Assembly: GCF_024345995.1 (NCBI RefSeq)
Contig: NZ_JAGQCE010000004.1
Span: 1 to 64,000 of the forward strand
Source: Synechococcus sp. Cruz-7E5
GTDB lineage: Bacteria; Cyanobacteriota; Cyanobacteriia; PCC-6307; Cyanobiaceae
Direction: 5' to 3'
Length of the DNA: 64,000 nt
The notes below the pieces were generated by a model. The model was not told the origin of the DNA, searched no databases, and worked only from the letters and a program-made list of their open reading frames with translations. Shown here one piece after another: positions 17,129 through 25,903 of this stretch (position 1 is its first letter; each line of letters starts with the position of its first letter). Made by a program: the position numbers and the translations under genes.

Positions 17129-17930
17129 TTAGGTAGCTAGCTCCGCACTCCTCAAGATGCTTTCCGCCCGAGCGTCGCATCTGCAGATGGCATGAGCCAC
17201 CCGCTCGGTCATCGTTGCCAAGTTGAAGCGCCGGTTGAAGCGGCAATTGAAGCCACCCAGGTAGCGATGAGCGTACTCATCGAATTTCAGGGCAGGGAAG
17301 GTGCCGCTAAAGCTGGTTTTCAAGTTGCTCAGCACCGTGTCGATCCAAAGGAATTCTGGCAGTTCATTGTGTTGGCGTCCTTCTACGACCACAGCTTGAT
17401 GCAGGCAACCGACTTCTGTCACGGCGCAGAAGCAGGCAAGCCCATCTGAGTTCACTTCACATCCTAACGCCAGTGAATCCTGCGCCCAGTCAGCGATAGC
17501 GGCAAAGGAGAACGTGGCCACGGTGGCAAGCTTCACGTGCCGGGGATGGCCCGCATCATCGAGAGAGACGGCTGCCGCGATCGGCACCTTGTTCTCTGAT
17601 CCCCGTCCGGCCTTGCCACCACATCGTTCTCCGTCAAGGTAGGGATCATCCACATGCACCCGTCCTCACAGGACATCGGCGCCGTCACGCTCTTTCATTG
17701 CCTGCATGATCTTCTTGTGAATCAGCCATGCCGTGCGGTAGTTCACGCTGAGATGGCGCCTAAGAGCGAGTGAGGAGATGCCGGTCTTGGCCTGTCCGGC
17801 CAGGTACAGGGCGAGGAACCAGGTGGTAAGCGGTTACTTGGTGGCCTCCAGGATGGTGCCGGCAGCTGCTGTTCATCGAGGTCGCCGCGCATCCCGACCA
17901 CCTCGACCTGTTCCACACCTGAGAGGCCAC
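17129..17930 (-). pseudogene. IS1595-family (ISXO2-like) transposase, inactivated
   Basis: The 3' portion (17129-17659) reads VHVDDPYLDGERCGGKAGRGSENKV-type sequence, then WIDTVLSNLKTSFSGTF and YAHRYLGGFNCRFNRRFNL, which is the ISXO2-like DDE domain of IS1595 transposases. The same frame continues upstream (QAKTGISSLALRRHLSVNYRTAWLIHKKIMQAM) but is interrupted by TGA at 17668-17666 (probably CGA to TGA), TAA at 17836-17834 and a further TGA about 36 bases beyond. The N-terminal zinc-ribbon part is unreadable. It marks the left edge of the glycan island. Exact IS ends were not identified; a possible end lies near 17110 (GGCTTGTCAACC). Confidence 0.85.
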
Positions 17931-18076
17931 AGTGGGATCCGGCCCATTCATGGATCGGGGGCTACAGCAGGAGCAAAGATGAGTTGTGCATCTTGGCTGC
18001 TCCCCTGAATTTGGTCGCGCATGGTCATGAGCAATGTGCAACAGGCCGATGTAGTCCTTCTCTTTGGCGAGCGTGA

Positions 18077-19159
18077 ATGACGCAGTTGCGGATCGGTTTG
18101 ATGGGGTGCGGACTGGTCGCCCTGGGGGTGCACTTACGAAATCTGCGCCGTCATTCTCGTTTGCGCCTTGTTGCACTGGCGGATCGGGATCATCTCAGAC
18201 GTGAGCGGGCCCACGGCATGGCTCCTTCGGCGCGCGTCTTCGATGATCCGTATGGATTGCTTCAGCTGCCCGATGTGGATGCCGTGATCGTCGGTGTGCC
18301 ATATGAGGAGCATGCAACAGCAGCCATTGCGGCGCTCTCCTCCGGCAAGCACGTGTATCTGGAGAAGCCCTTCGCCACAGATCCCGACGAAGCCGGGCGC
18401 ATCCTGGCGGAGTCGCTGCGCAGCGACCGGGTCCTGATGGTGGGCTTCAACTACCGCTTTCATCCTTTTCACCGGCAGATGCGCGACGCGATCCGGTCAG
18501 GTGCGATCGGGGAGGTGCTGGACCTGCGATCAGCCTTCCACTTCTCGCGCCAGGTCGGGGTGGATTGGCAGCTCACTCGCCATGGAAGCTTCGGTGCCTT
18601 GTTCGACATCGCCCCCCACCACATCGACCTGACCCGCTTCCTGCTCGATGCGGAAGTCTCCGAGGTGGCGGCCAAAGCCCGTTCACTGAACTCCCATCAG
18701 GACAACATCCACCTCCAGCTCGTCATGAGCACGGGCGTGCTCGTGCACTGCTCATTCGCCCTGCAGACAGCGGCCACAGCCACGGTGGTGGTGAGCGGCA
18801 GCAATGGGCGACTGGCCGTGGACCTCTACCGGTCCCATGGTGTGGAGTTCAGTCCTGGGTTCCCCAGTGGGCAAGGTGGCTGGCTGGGACGGCACGCTGC
18901 CCGTCGGTCTCTTCCGGTACGAGGGCTCCATCTGATCGAGAAGCTTCGCTCCCCCTGGCAGGAACCCTCGTTTCTGGGCTGTCTCAACCATTTCGCGGCA
19001 GCGGTGGAGGCAGGAGAAGTCTCCAGTCCGGACGCCTGGGATGGCTATTGCAACCAGCAGGTGATTGCCGCAGCCTTGGAGTCCCTCCGCAGCGGTGCCT
19101 CGGTGGCGGTGCCCCCAGCCATTCGACCGGCGGCCTCCACGACGGACGGTCCACGATGA
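18077..19159 (+). CDS. Gfo/Idh/MocA-family oxidoreductase
   Basis: A 360-residue NAD(P)-dependent sugar dehydrogenase-type protein. The Rossmann fold starts at once (LRIGLMGCGLVALGVHL), and the EKP motif (YLEKPFATDP) near residue 96 and the FNYRFHP and HIDL segments of the C-terminal domain are present. Members oxidise or reduce sugars, often nucleotide sugars or inositols. It is the first gene of a plus-strand operon. Its TGA overlaps the ATG of the next gene (ATGA at 19156-19159). In this context a role in making a modified sugar for the surface glycan is likely, but the substrate is unknown. Confidence 0.9.
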   Translation: MTQLRIGLMGCGLVALGVHLRNLRRHSRLRLVALADRDHLRRERAHGMAPSARVFDDPYGLLQLPDVDAVIVGVPYEEHATAAIAALSSGKHVYLEKPFATDPDEAGRILAESLRSDRVLMVGFNYRFHPFHRQMRDAIRSGAIGEVLDLRSAFHFSRQVGVDWQLTRHGSFGALFDIAPHHIDLTRFLLDAEVSEVAAKARSLNSHQDNIHLQLVMSTGVLVHCSFALQTAATATVVVSGSNGRLAVDLYRSHGVEFSPGFPSGQGGWLGRHAARRSLPVRGLHLIEKLRSPWQEPSFLGCLNHFAAAVEAGEVSSPDAWDGYCNQQVIAAALESLRSGASVAVPPAIRPAASTTDGPR

Positions 19160-20148
19160 CCATCCTCGTGACGGGGGCGACTGGCTATATTGGGCGCAAC
19201 CTGGTCAGGAACCTGTGCGCCGGTCCTGAACCCGTGCGGACCCTGGTGCGTCCTGGTAGCGATGCCGCGGCAATGGAGGCCATGGGTGCGGAGGTTTCCA
19301 TCGGAGACCTCGTCGATCCCGCCAGCGTGGATCGGGCGATTCGCGGTTGCCGGCAGGTGTTTCATCTCGGGGCTGTGATCCATGGCGCCAACGCCACTCC
19401 ATCAAACCTGCGCCGCGTCAACGTGGAGGGATCGGAGCAGGTGGGCCGTTCCAGTCTCAAGGCCGGTGTCGAGCGCTTGATCTATGCCAGTTCCGTATCG
19501 GTCTATGGACGACGACTGAGCAATCAGGCGATTACTGAACGTACGCCGCCACGACCGGATTCCCCCTATAGCGCCTCCAAACTCAAGGCCGAGAGAAGGC
19601 TTCTCGCGCTCTCTGCCAGTGACGGGCTGCCGCTGGTGATCGCCCGGCTCAGCACGGTCTTCGGCTCTGGCGCCCGTGACTGGGCCGGCCTGTTCCGGGC
19701 GATCGCCAGCGGACGGTTCCGGATGTTGGGAACCGGTTCAGGTCACTATCATCCAGCCGACGTGCTGGATGTGGTGGACGGACTTCTGCACTGCGCGTCC
19801 ATCACTGGAATCGAGGGCAACACCTACCTGTTGGCTGGACAGGCTTCGCTGCCCTTCAGGCAGCTGGTGGCCCTGATCGCCGAGTCCGTGGGTGCTCCGC
19901 CACCGGGCCCGTGCACGTCCGGCGTTCTGCTACGGCTCTATAAGCATGCCGACTGGCTCAGTTACCGCTGCAGCGGCCATCGGTTGCCGAAGGCGGACAG
20001 GATCGATCTCTTCCTGAACGATCGTGGCTATGACATCGGCAAGGCCAGGGCCCAGCTCGGATTCGAGCCAAGGCGTTCGGCGCGACAGATGCTGCAGGCC
20101 ACGGCAGCCTGGTTGCGAGCTGAGGGGCTGCTGGATGCCGAATCCTGA
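19156..20148 (+). CDS. NAD-dependent epimerase/dehydratase (extended SDR)
   Basis: A 330-residue extended short-chain dehydrogenase. It opens with VTGATGYIGRNL (TGxxGxxG, residues 6-13), has SSVSVYG and the catalytic YSASK (Tyr138, Lys142), so the active site is intact. The family includes nucleotide-sugar epimerases, dehydratases and reductases. I chose ATG at 19156 because it directly precedes the nucleotide-binding motif and overlaps the upstream stop as ATGA. Its own 3' end overlaps the next gene by 14 bp. It probably works with the preceding oxidoreductase on a sugar nucleotide. Confidence 0.92.
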   Translation: MTILVTGATGYIGRNLVRNLCAGPEPVRTLVRPGSDAAAMEAMGAEVSIGDLVDPASVDRAIRGCRQVFHLGAVIHGANATPSNLRRVNVEGSEQVGRSSLKAGVERLIYASSVSVYGRRLSNQAITERTPPRPDSPYSASKLKAERRLLALSASDGLPLVIARLSTVFGSGARDWAGLFRAIASGRFRMLGTGSGHYHPADVLDVVDGLLHCASITGIEGNTYLLAGQASLPFRQLVALIAESVGAPPPGPCTSGVLLRLYKHADWLSYRCSGHRLPKADRIDLFLNDRGYDIGKARAQLGFEPRRSARQMLQATAAWLRAEGLLDAES

Positions 20149-20893
20149 ACCTGCCCACACCCATATCCAGCTGCTCGCCCAGCTGACCGGCTCGGGGCAC
20201 GGCGGAGAGGCCCGTCGGCTGGTCTTCGAGGCCTATCATTGCGCCGCCAGTCTTTGCTCCGGATTCCAACCCTGCGGCACACCGTTTCTTTTGCATCTGC
20301 TCAGAACGGCCAGCCTCCTGGACATCCTGGGGCAACCAATCGAGGTGACTGCTGCCGGCTTGCTGCATTCCGCCTACCGCCATGGGGATTTCGGCGAAGG
20401 GAGCCGGGGCTTTTCCCCCTGGAAGCGGCCTTGGCTCCGCCGCCGGATCGGATCAGCGGTGGAAGGACTCGTCTACCGCTATGAAGTGATGCCCTGGAGT
20501 GAGGAGGCCATCGCCGCTCTTGCTGCTCGACCACCTGGAGCGCCAGCACTCGATCGACCGATGGTTCTGATGCGATTGGTGAACGCCTGGGATCAGTGTC
20601 GTGACGGCCAGCCCTTGTTCCGCGACGATTGGTCGCAGCAGGTTGACCGGCTGCGCCGTTGCCGAGAACCGATGGTGAGGCTGGCCCGATTCCTCGATCA
20701 GCCGGTGCTGGCCGAACAGCTGGATAGTTGCATCGAAGCTGTGATCGCAGCAGCCTCGACGACGGGTTGGAAGAAGGCCTTGTCAGACACGGATTACTTC
20801 CGCACCTTGAGCAGCCGCGATTCCCTGTTGTCCTTGATCTCGCGTCGTCTGGACGGGCTGCGGCAAAGGTGGGGACCTGGAGCCAGTCCTTGA
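20135..20893 (+). CDS. Conserved protein with HD-like helical segment (possible DUF6817)
   Basis: A 252-residue soluble protein starting MPNPEPAHTHIQLLAQL. The stretch FLLHLLRTASLLDILG followed by AAGLLHSAYRHGDFG resembles the DUF6817/HD-like proteins, in which His residues (HLL, LLHSAY) could bind metal. The remainder is helical with no motif I recognise. It overlaps the preceding epimerase gene by 14 bp, so it belongs to the same operon, 85 bp before a GT4 glycosyltransferase. The family match is from memory of the pattern and should be treated as tentative. Function unknown; a role in glycan synthesis is inferred only from position. Confidence 0.7.
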   Translation: MPNPEPAHTHIQLLAQLTGSGHGGEARRLVFEAYHCAASLCSGFQPCGTPFLLHLLRTASLLDILGQPIEVTAAGLLHSAYRHGDFGEGSRGFSPWKRPWLRRRIGSAVEGLVYRYEVMPWSEEAIAALAARPPGAPALDRPMVLMRLVNAWDQCRDGQPLFRDDWSQQVDRLRRCREPMVRLARFLDQPVLAEQLDSCIEAVIAAASTTGWKKALSDTDYFRTLSSRDSLLSLISRRLDGLRQRWGPGASP

Positions 20894-20978
20894 TCACGTC
20901 CCCCCCGGCAGAATCCTTTCCGCAGCGTGGCCGGGGCCTGCGGTTTCGACCGCAGCATGCGCCTGGGCGCCGGGAAGG

Positions 20979-22190
20979 ATGAAAATCCTGCTTCTGAACG
21001 ACTATGGAGCCCCGATTGGTGGTGCCGAACGCCAGCTGGTGGGACTTAGGGAGGCGTTCCGCGCCCGTGGACACCAGGTAAGACTGCTGACCAGTACGGC
21101 ACGGCCACAAGGGTTGCCGCAGCTCGCTGACACCACCTGTCTGGGCACCCTCACGGCGGCACGCACCGCCCTGCAGGTGGCTAATCCATGGGCCCTCTCC
21201 GCGCTGCAGGCGGAACTCAGGCGATTTCGGCCAGAGATCGTGCACGTGAAGATGTTTCTTACCCAGCTCTCGCCTCTGATCCTGAAGAGCCTGGCCGCAG
21301 TGCCAGCGATCTACCATGCAAGCTGGTACAGGGCTGTCTGTCCGATAGGCAGCAAACGGTTTCCGGATGGCACCCCCTGTCGTGTGTCCTGGGGGTCAGC
21401 CTGCTTGAGAAGGGGTTGCCTCTCAGCCCAATGCTGGCCCCTCATGATCGGCCAGATGGCTCTTCTGCGGCGTTGGCGCCAGCGTTTCCGCGGGGTGGTG
21501 GCGAACAGTCAGGCCGTGCGGGAACGGCTGCTGGAGGACGGCTTCCCGGCTGTGGAGGTGATACCCAATGGCGTGCCGATCTGCAGCCAGCGGCCGCCAC
21601 TGAACACTCCTCCGACCCTGGCCTTTGCGGGTCGGCTTGAGCCGGAAAAGGGAGTGGAACAGCTGCTGGATTCCATGGTTCGGGTGTGCCAAGTGATTCC
21701 ACAGGCCAGGCTGCTGATCGCTGGGAGTGGCGGCCAAAGCGTTGCACTGCGGGAACAGGCTGTCCGGCTCGGGCTTGGCAAGGCCGTGCAGTTCCTCGGC
21801 TTCCTGGGCAGTGTCGACATGGAGAACGCCTTGCGCCGTGCCTGGGTCCAGGTCGTGCCCTCGCTCTGGGAAGAGCCCTTCGGCCTGGTGGCAGCCGAGG
21901 GGCTGATGAGGGGCACCGCGGTGGTGGCCAGTGCTTCTGGAGGGCTGGTTGATATAATTCGCCATGGAGAAACTGGACTGCTGGTGCGCCCCGGGGATAC
22001 TGGCGCCCTCTCCGAAGCCATCATCAACCTGCTGAATGATCGGAACAGGTGTGAACGTATGGGTCAAGTCGCCCGAGAGGATGCCTTGGAACGCTTCAGT
22101 GAAAACCTCTCCGCAGAGCGCTTTTTGCGGTTCTACGCAACCGTTCTGGCAAGAGAGGCCGAGCTCACGGCGTCACGAGCGGCGCCATGA
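20979..22190 (+). CDS. Glycosyltransferase family 4 (GT4)
   Basis: A 403-residue GT-B glycosyltransferase. The N-domain opens with KILLLNDYGAPIGGAERQLVGL, typical of GT4 acceptor domains. The donor domain has GRLEPEKGVEQLL near residue 218, AGSGGQSVALREQA, and EPFGLVAAEG near 298, the E-x7-E nucleotide-sugar site. It should transfer a sugar from a nucleotide donor at the cytoplasmic membrane face. The stop overlaps the next glycosyltransferase as ATGA (22187-22190). A Cys-containing loop between the domains (CPIGSKRF, CLRRGC, AQCW) resembles that in the GT4 at 51392, which suggests the two are related. Confidence 0.92.
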   Translation: MKILLLNDYGAPIGGAERQLVGLREAFRARGHQVRLLTSTARPQGLPQLADTTCLGTLTAARTALQVANPWALSALQAELRRFRPEIVHVKMFLTQLSPLILKSLAAVPAIYHASWYRAVCPIGSKRFPDGTPCRVSWGSACLRRGCLSAQCWPLMIGQMALLRRWRQRFRGVVANSQAVRERLLEDGFPAVEVIPNGVPICSQRPPLNTPPTLAFAGRLEPEKGVEQLLDSMVRVCQVIPQARLLIAGSGGQSVALREQAVRLGLGKAVQFLGFLGSVDMENALRRAWVQVVPSLWEEPFGLVAAEGLMRGTAVVASASGGLVDIIRHGETGLLVRPGDTGALSEAIINLLNDRNRCERMGQVAREDALERFSENLSAERFLRFYATVLAREAELTASRAAP

Positions 22191-23137
22191 GCGAAGGATC
22201 TGGACCATGCCCGTCGGGCACGGCCCCCCGCCACTCCGTGGTGATTCCGACGCGTAATCGCCCAAGCCAGCTCAGACATTGCCTGGATGCCCTTTCGAAG
22301 CTGGACTACACGAGAGAAGACTTTGAAGTGCTGATCGTCGACGATGGTGGACGCAGTCCACTTGAGCCGCTCGTTGCCGGCTTTTCATCCCGTCTGCAGC
22401 TGCAGCTTTGTCGTCAACCACATGCCGGTCCGGGGGCGGCCCGCAATACCGGTGCAGCAGCAGCCCGTGGGCAGTGGCTGGTGTTCATCGACGACGACTG
22501 TGCACCAAGAGTGGACTACCTACGGCAGATTGACCTGCACTTGGAACACTATCCTCATGCGATGGTGGGTGGTCGCACGGTGAACGGTGTTGCAACCAAC
22601 CCCTTCTCCACTGCCAGTCAGATGTTGGTAGACGTTCTCTATGAGTATTTTCGACGCGAAAGTCGCCTACGCTTCTTCACCTCGAATAACCTCGTGGTGC
22701 CAATCAAGGAATATCGCAGGCTCGGTGGTTTCGCTGCAAACTGGGCCTACGCAGCCGCTGAAGATCGTGATTTTTGCGATCGCTGGCAGCACGATGGCGG
22801 TCAATTGAGCGAGGCTGGCCATGCCATCATCGAGCACCACCACGTTCTCGGCGCTGCCAGCTTTCTTCGGCAGCACTTTAACTATGGACGCGGCGCTTTT
22901 CACTTCCACGAAGCCCGAAAGCGCGATGGTCGCGGCCGACACCAACTCGAGTCATTTCGGCTCTACGGTCTGTTGCTGAGGACGCCCTATCAGAAGATGC
23001 CCCTGTTCCGGGCGACCATGGTCAGTATTCTTTTGTTGCTTTCCCAGTTGGCGAATGTCGTTGGCTTCTTCTATGAGAAAGCGCGTGAGGGAATGGCTAG
23101 TTTAGGTTGGGCCCGTCCATGGCAGGTCTGTCAGTGA
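22187..23137 (+). CDS. Glycosyltransferase family 2 (GT2)
   Basis: A 316-residue GT-A fold enzyme: SVVIPTRNRPSQLRHCLDAL, VLIVDDGG, GPGAARNTGAAAARGQWLVFIDDDCAPRVD with the metal-binding acidic cluster near residue 102, and the later ED-R-F-C-DRW motif (AAAEDRDFCDRW). It would add one sugar to a growing glycan on a lipid carrier. It is the last gene of the plus-strand operon begun at 18077, coupled to the preceding GT4 by a 4-bp overlap. The next gene is convergent, 15 bp away. Confidence 0.92.
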   Translation: MSEGSGPCPSGTAPRHSVVIPTRNRPSQLRHCLDALSKLDYTREDFEVLIVDDGGRSPLEPLVAGFSSRLQLQLCRQPHAGPGAARNTGAAAARGQWLVFIDDDCAPRVDYLRQIDLHLEHYPHAMVGGRTVNGVATNPFSTASQMLVDVLYEYFRRESRLRFFTSNNLVVPIKEYRRLGGFAANWAYAAAEDRDFCDRWQHDGGQLSEAGHAIIEHHHVLGAASFLRQHFNYGRGAFHFHEARKRDGRGRHQLESFRLYGLLLRTPYQKMPLFRATMVSILLLLSQLANVVGFFYEKAREGMASLGWARPWQVCQ

Positions 23138-23151
23138 GTGAGAAATTACCT

Positions 23152-24144
23152 TCACACTGCCTCCGCCCAGCGCCTCATGGCAGCCGGTGAGATCAGGGTG
23201 GCGTAACCACCAACCATTTCGCTGGCCCGGGCTAGCAGCGAGAGTGAGAGGAGCAGCGGGAACAGGCGCAGTCGGCGTTTCATGGGCACCCCAACCAGTC
23301 TCGAGAAGCGAAACCATCGGGGCAGGTCCAGCGCGACATGCCAGCCCATGCTGACGATCGGCTCCAGCGGACCGGTGTGCCGGATCCACTGGTTGGGGTA
23401 ATGCGGGTCGATGCGCCTCAGTGTCATCACTTCATACCCATAGCGAAAATGCAGGCTCACGAGCCAGTAGTGCCAGGAGAAGTGATGGGCGGCCTGTTGG
23501 TCGGGATGGAACTTGATCCGGGCACCGGAAGCGCTCAGAGCACGGAACAGCAGGGGAGCACCAAGAATGCGGCCGTATTCGGTGCAATAGCGGTGGTCAG
23601 CGAAGACCTCGGCCCGCAGGCCTACGTTGTGATCCATGAAGCCGCGGGGCGTCGGCCTGCCGTCCGCCCCCAGCGGACCCACAATCCAGCCCCAGGTAAT
23701 CGATGCTGCTGCCAGGCGCATCGCTCCCAATGGCCCCCGGAAGGAGTGGCCCTGAAACAGGCTCGGTCCGACAGAAACGTCCGCGCCGGCTTCAATCGTC
23801 TCCACGATCGAGCGCAACCAGGTGGTGGCTGGCAGCACGTCGGAATCGGTACAGACCACGATCGGCCCGGAGGCGTGTCGAGCTCCTTCGTTCTTGATCT
23901 CCAGATAGGCGAGCGTATCGCCGTCATCGATCAGCTGGATTCGCTGGAAGGGGCGAGGGTCGGCCGCGCGCTGTTGCCATGGCTGCGTGCATGCTGAACG
24001 GCCGACGAGAATCACCTCCACCGCGCCCAACGGCATGTCTTGCCGGGTCAGGGCTTCAAGGGTGGCCTCTGCAGTGCCAAGCCCACGGGATTCATTGTAC
24101 CCCTCGATGATCACCGAGACTCGCGGCAATGAGTGGGAGGTCAT
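23152..24144 (-). CDS. Glycosyltransferase family 2 with C-terminal hydrophobic segments
   Basis: A 330-residue GT2 protein starting MTSHSLPRVSVIIEGYNE. It has PIVVCTDSDVLPATTW with the DxD-type acidic motif near residue 99, then HNVGLRAEVFADH and a C-terminal part with hydrophobic stretches around RLRLFPLLLSLSLLARA. I chose ATG at 24144 because it precedes the GT2 fold directly; an upstream in-frame ATG at 24279 would add 45 residues unlike the family. It is convergent with the GT2 ending at 23137. It stands alone on its strand, with a decayed efflux-pump fragment upstream. Confidence 0.9.
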   Translation of the reverse strand: MTSHSLPRVSVIIEGYNESRGLGTAEATLEALTRQDMPLGAVEVILVGRSACTQPWQQRAADPRPFQRIQLIDDGDTLAYLEIKNEGARHASGPIVVCTDSDVLPATTWLRSIVETIEAGADVSVGPSLFQGHSFRGPLGAMRLAAASITWGWIVGPLGADGRPTPRGFMDHNVGLRAEVFADHRYCTEYGRILGAPLLFRALSASGARIKFHPDQQAAHHFSWHYWLVSLHFRYGYEVMTLRRIDPHYPNQWIRHTGPLEPIVSMGWHVALDLPRWFRFSRLVGVPMKRRLRLFPLLLSLSLLARASEMVGGYATLISPAAMRRWAEAV

Positions 24145-24393
24145 GGGATGGGGAGGGTTGGTGTCGAACCGCTGGCACCCTGAGAGTGGGAACTTTAATG
24201 GGACGAGGTGAGTTCCATCGACTGGATGATTGGCTGAGGGGCTCGGCTGTTCAGGCTGCTCAATCGCAAGTGTCGGCATGGCCTGGAATGCATGGAAACA
24301 GGCCGCTCTGTATCCCCGGCATCGCCGAAGATGGCCCCATTCCTGTCCTCCCTGGGGCTTCTGAGCTTCAACGATCGACGGTGGCTGGGCCCG

Positions 24394-24905
24394 TCAGACC
24401 CAAGCCATCACCTCCCGCGCTGAGCCTGCCGCACCAGATCGATGAGCAGCCGCAGGCGCCCCGAGCACCGCCCAGATTGGCGGCAACAGTCGGCGCAGGG
24501 CGCGGTAGATCTGGGAGTCGAACACGGCGAACCGCTCGGAGGCGAGTACCAGGCCGATCACGTAGCCGCAGCCGCCGAAGAGCAGGCTGGCGAGCAGCAG
24601 CGAGCCCCAGCGTTCCAGCCTCTCCAGCAAGGCGGCATAATCTGCGCTCAAGCGCTCCAAGGTGCGGTTGAACCAGCCGTAGAATCGCCCCAAAAGCCCG
24701 CCCGGCAGGCCTCTGCCTTCGGCGGCAGTAGCAGGGCGCCCATGGAGGGGGAGAAGGACAGCACGTTGAAGGTGGAAAGGATCACCGCAAAGTTCAGCGT
24801 CACCGCAAACTGCTGATAGATGCGCCCGGTGGCGCCGGGGAAGTAGGCCACCGGCACGAACACGGCCAGCAGCGACAGGGAGGTGGCGATCAAGTACCGC
24901 AGCAG
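24394..24905 (-). pseudogene. RND (AcrB-type) efflux pump fragment, frameshifted
   Basis: The reverse strand at about 24715-24905 reads LIATSLSLLAVFVPVAYFPGATGRIYQQFAV and FNVLSFSPSMGALLLPPKAEA, the signature of RND multidrug-pump inner-membrane proteins (usual length over 1000 residues). A frameshift near 24695-24715 moves the match into another frame (GRFYGWFNRTLERLSADYAALLERLERW), which ends at a stop at 24394. Both ends of the gene are gone. The last 50 or so residues do not look like an RND protein, so a junction with unrelated DNA may lie near 24560. It is non-functional debris between glycosyltransferase genes. Confidence 0.8.
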
Positions 24906-25269
24906 ATGGTGTGTTTCCTCATGACAGAGTAATCGCACACCAAAGGCAACAGCGTGCTTGCTTAGAGTACGCAGACTGTAGGCAGCAAGGCGAGCTGAGA
25001 TCCTATCCGGCTCCGTCCCCTTCGCCGCAGGGGCGTCACGTCCACTCTGCCGAGGAATTGCGGGGACGGGATCCATCCCGGCCTGCTGCTGCCTAATCCG
25101 GCTAAGCACCTGGAGCTGCTTATGGCGATGATTTGGTGACGCGATTCTCCGGGATATCTGGGCTGGTAGCTGCAACTTGATGCCCTCATGCGACAGGAGG
25201 ACGATTCCCTGGCCCGGGTAATGACCGTGGCGTCCCGGTCTGTGCAGCGGGGTCCTTCGGCCGCGTTAA
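24906..25269. other. Gene-free stretch before an IS5 remnant
   Basis: No open frame here resembles a protein I know, and no tRNA or clear terminator is visible. It separates the broken RND fragment from the IS5-type remnant at 25270 and is probably decayed DNA. Confidence 0.5.
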
Positions 25270-25590
25270 GGAACATCTGAAAAACCCGCTAATATCAGGC
25301 CAGATCCAAGATTGAGACTGGAACGGGTGGCCGAAACCCTCCAGCTGGGCTTCAAGGACTATGAGCAGATCTACGCCAAAAGAGGACGCGTCGCCAGTAC
25401 TGCTTGGATGAGATGGAGGCTACGGTTCACTGGGAATTGTTTCTGGCCTTGATTGAGCCCGTGTATCACAAGCCCTTCAGCAAAGGAGGCCCCCCGCCGT
25501 TTCCTTTGGAGGTGATGCTGCGGATCCATCTGCTGCAAATGCATGGTGGAAACTGCCTGGACGTCTCTGTAAGGACTGCCGTGAGTGAAT
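25270..25590 (+). mobile_element. IS5-family element, left end and transposase N-terminus only
   Basis: TTAA (25266-25269), a YTAR-type target, is followed by GGAACATCTGAAAAACC, which resembles the terminal repeats of the better preserved IS5 copies. The transposase reads LGFKDYEQIYAK, shifts frame near 25380, then continues MDEMEATVHWELFLALIEPVYHKPFSKGGPPPFPLEVMLRIHLLQ before losing homology at about 25565. The catalytic core and right end are missing. Confidence 0.75.
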
Positions 25591-25903
25591 GGGAGGGCAA
25601 TATCTACTCAGTATCGTCTCATTGGCGAGTATGAGACGGCGAGTATGAGACTAGGTTGTTTGGATTAAGCTGTCTTGATCAGAGTTTCCTTAAGTGAGGT
25701 GATACTCGTCTCCTCGGAGCTGCCAGTCGCTGAAGATTTGATGACTTTGCGTCTTGCCCTTGCAGGCTTTCCCTTGTCAGCTATCTTGCGGCTTCGGTTG
25801 ACTACTGCCAGCAGGCCTAATTCTTTGCCGCGCCCGCAGTTGTTCAGTTATCTCTGTGGAGGCTGATCCGGTCAGTTTTGTGGACAATTGGCGAGGGGAA
25901 ATA
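25591..25903. other. Gene-free stretch with a tandem 14-mer
   Basis: No credible gene. A perfect 14-bp unit, GGCGAGTATGAGAC, occurs twice in tandem at 25624-25651. The rest has lower GC than its neighbours and no recognisable signals beyond the end of the ABC-transporter gene. Confidence 0.5.

Noticed and set aside
18565-19155. Long N-terminal extension of the epimerase
   Set aside because: It overlaps the Gfo/Idh/MocA gene in another frame; the Rossmann motif starts right after ATG at 19156.
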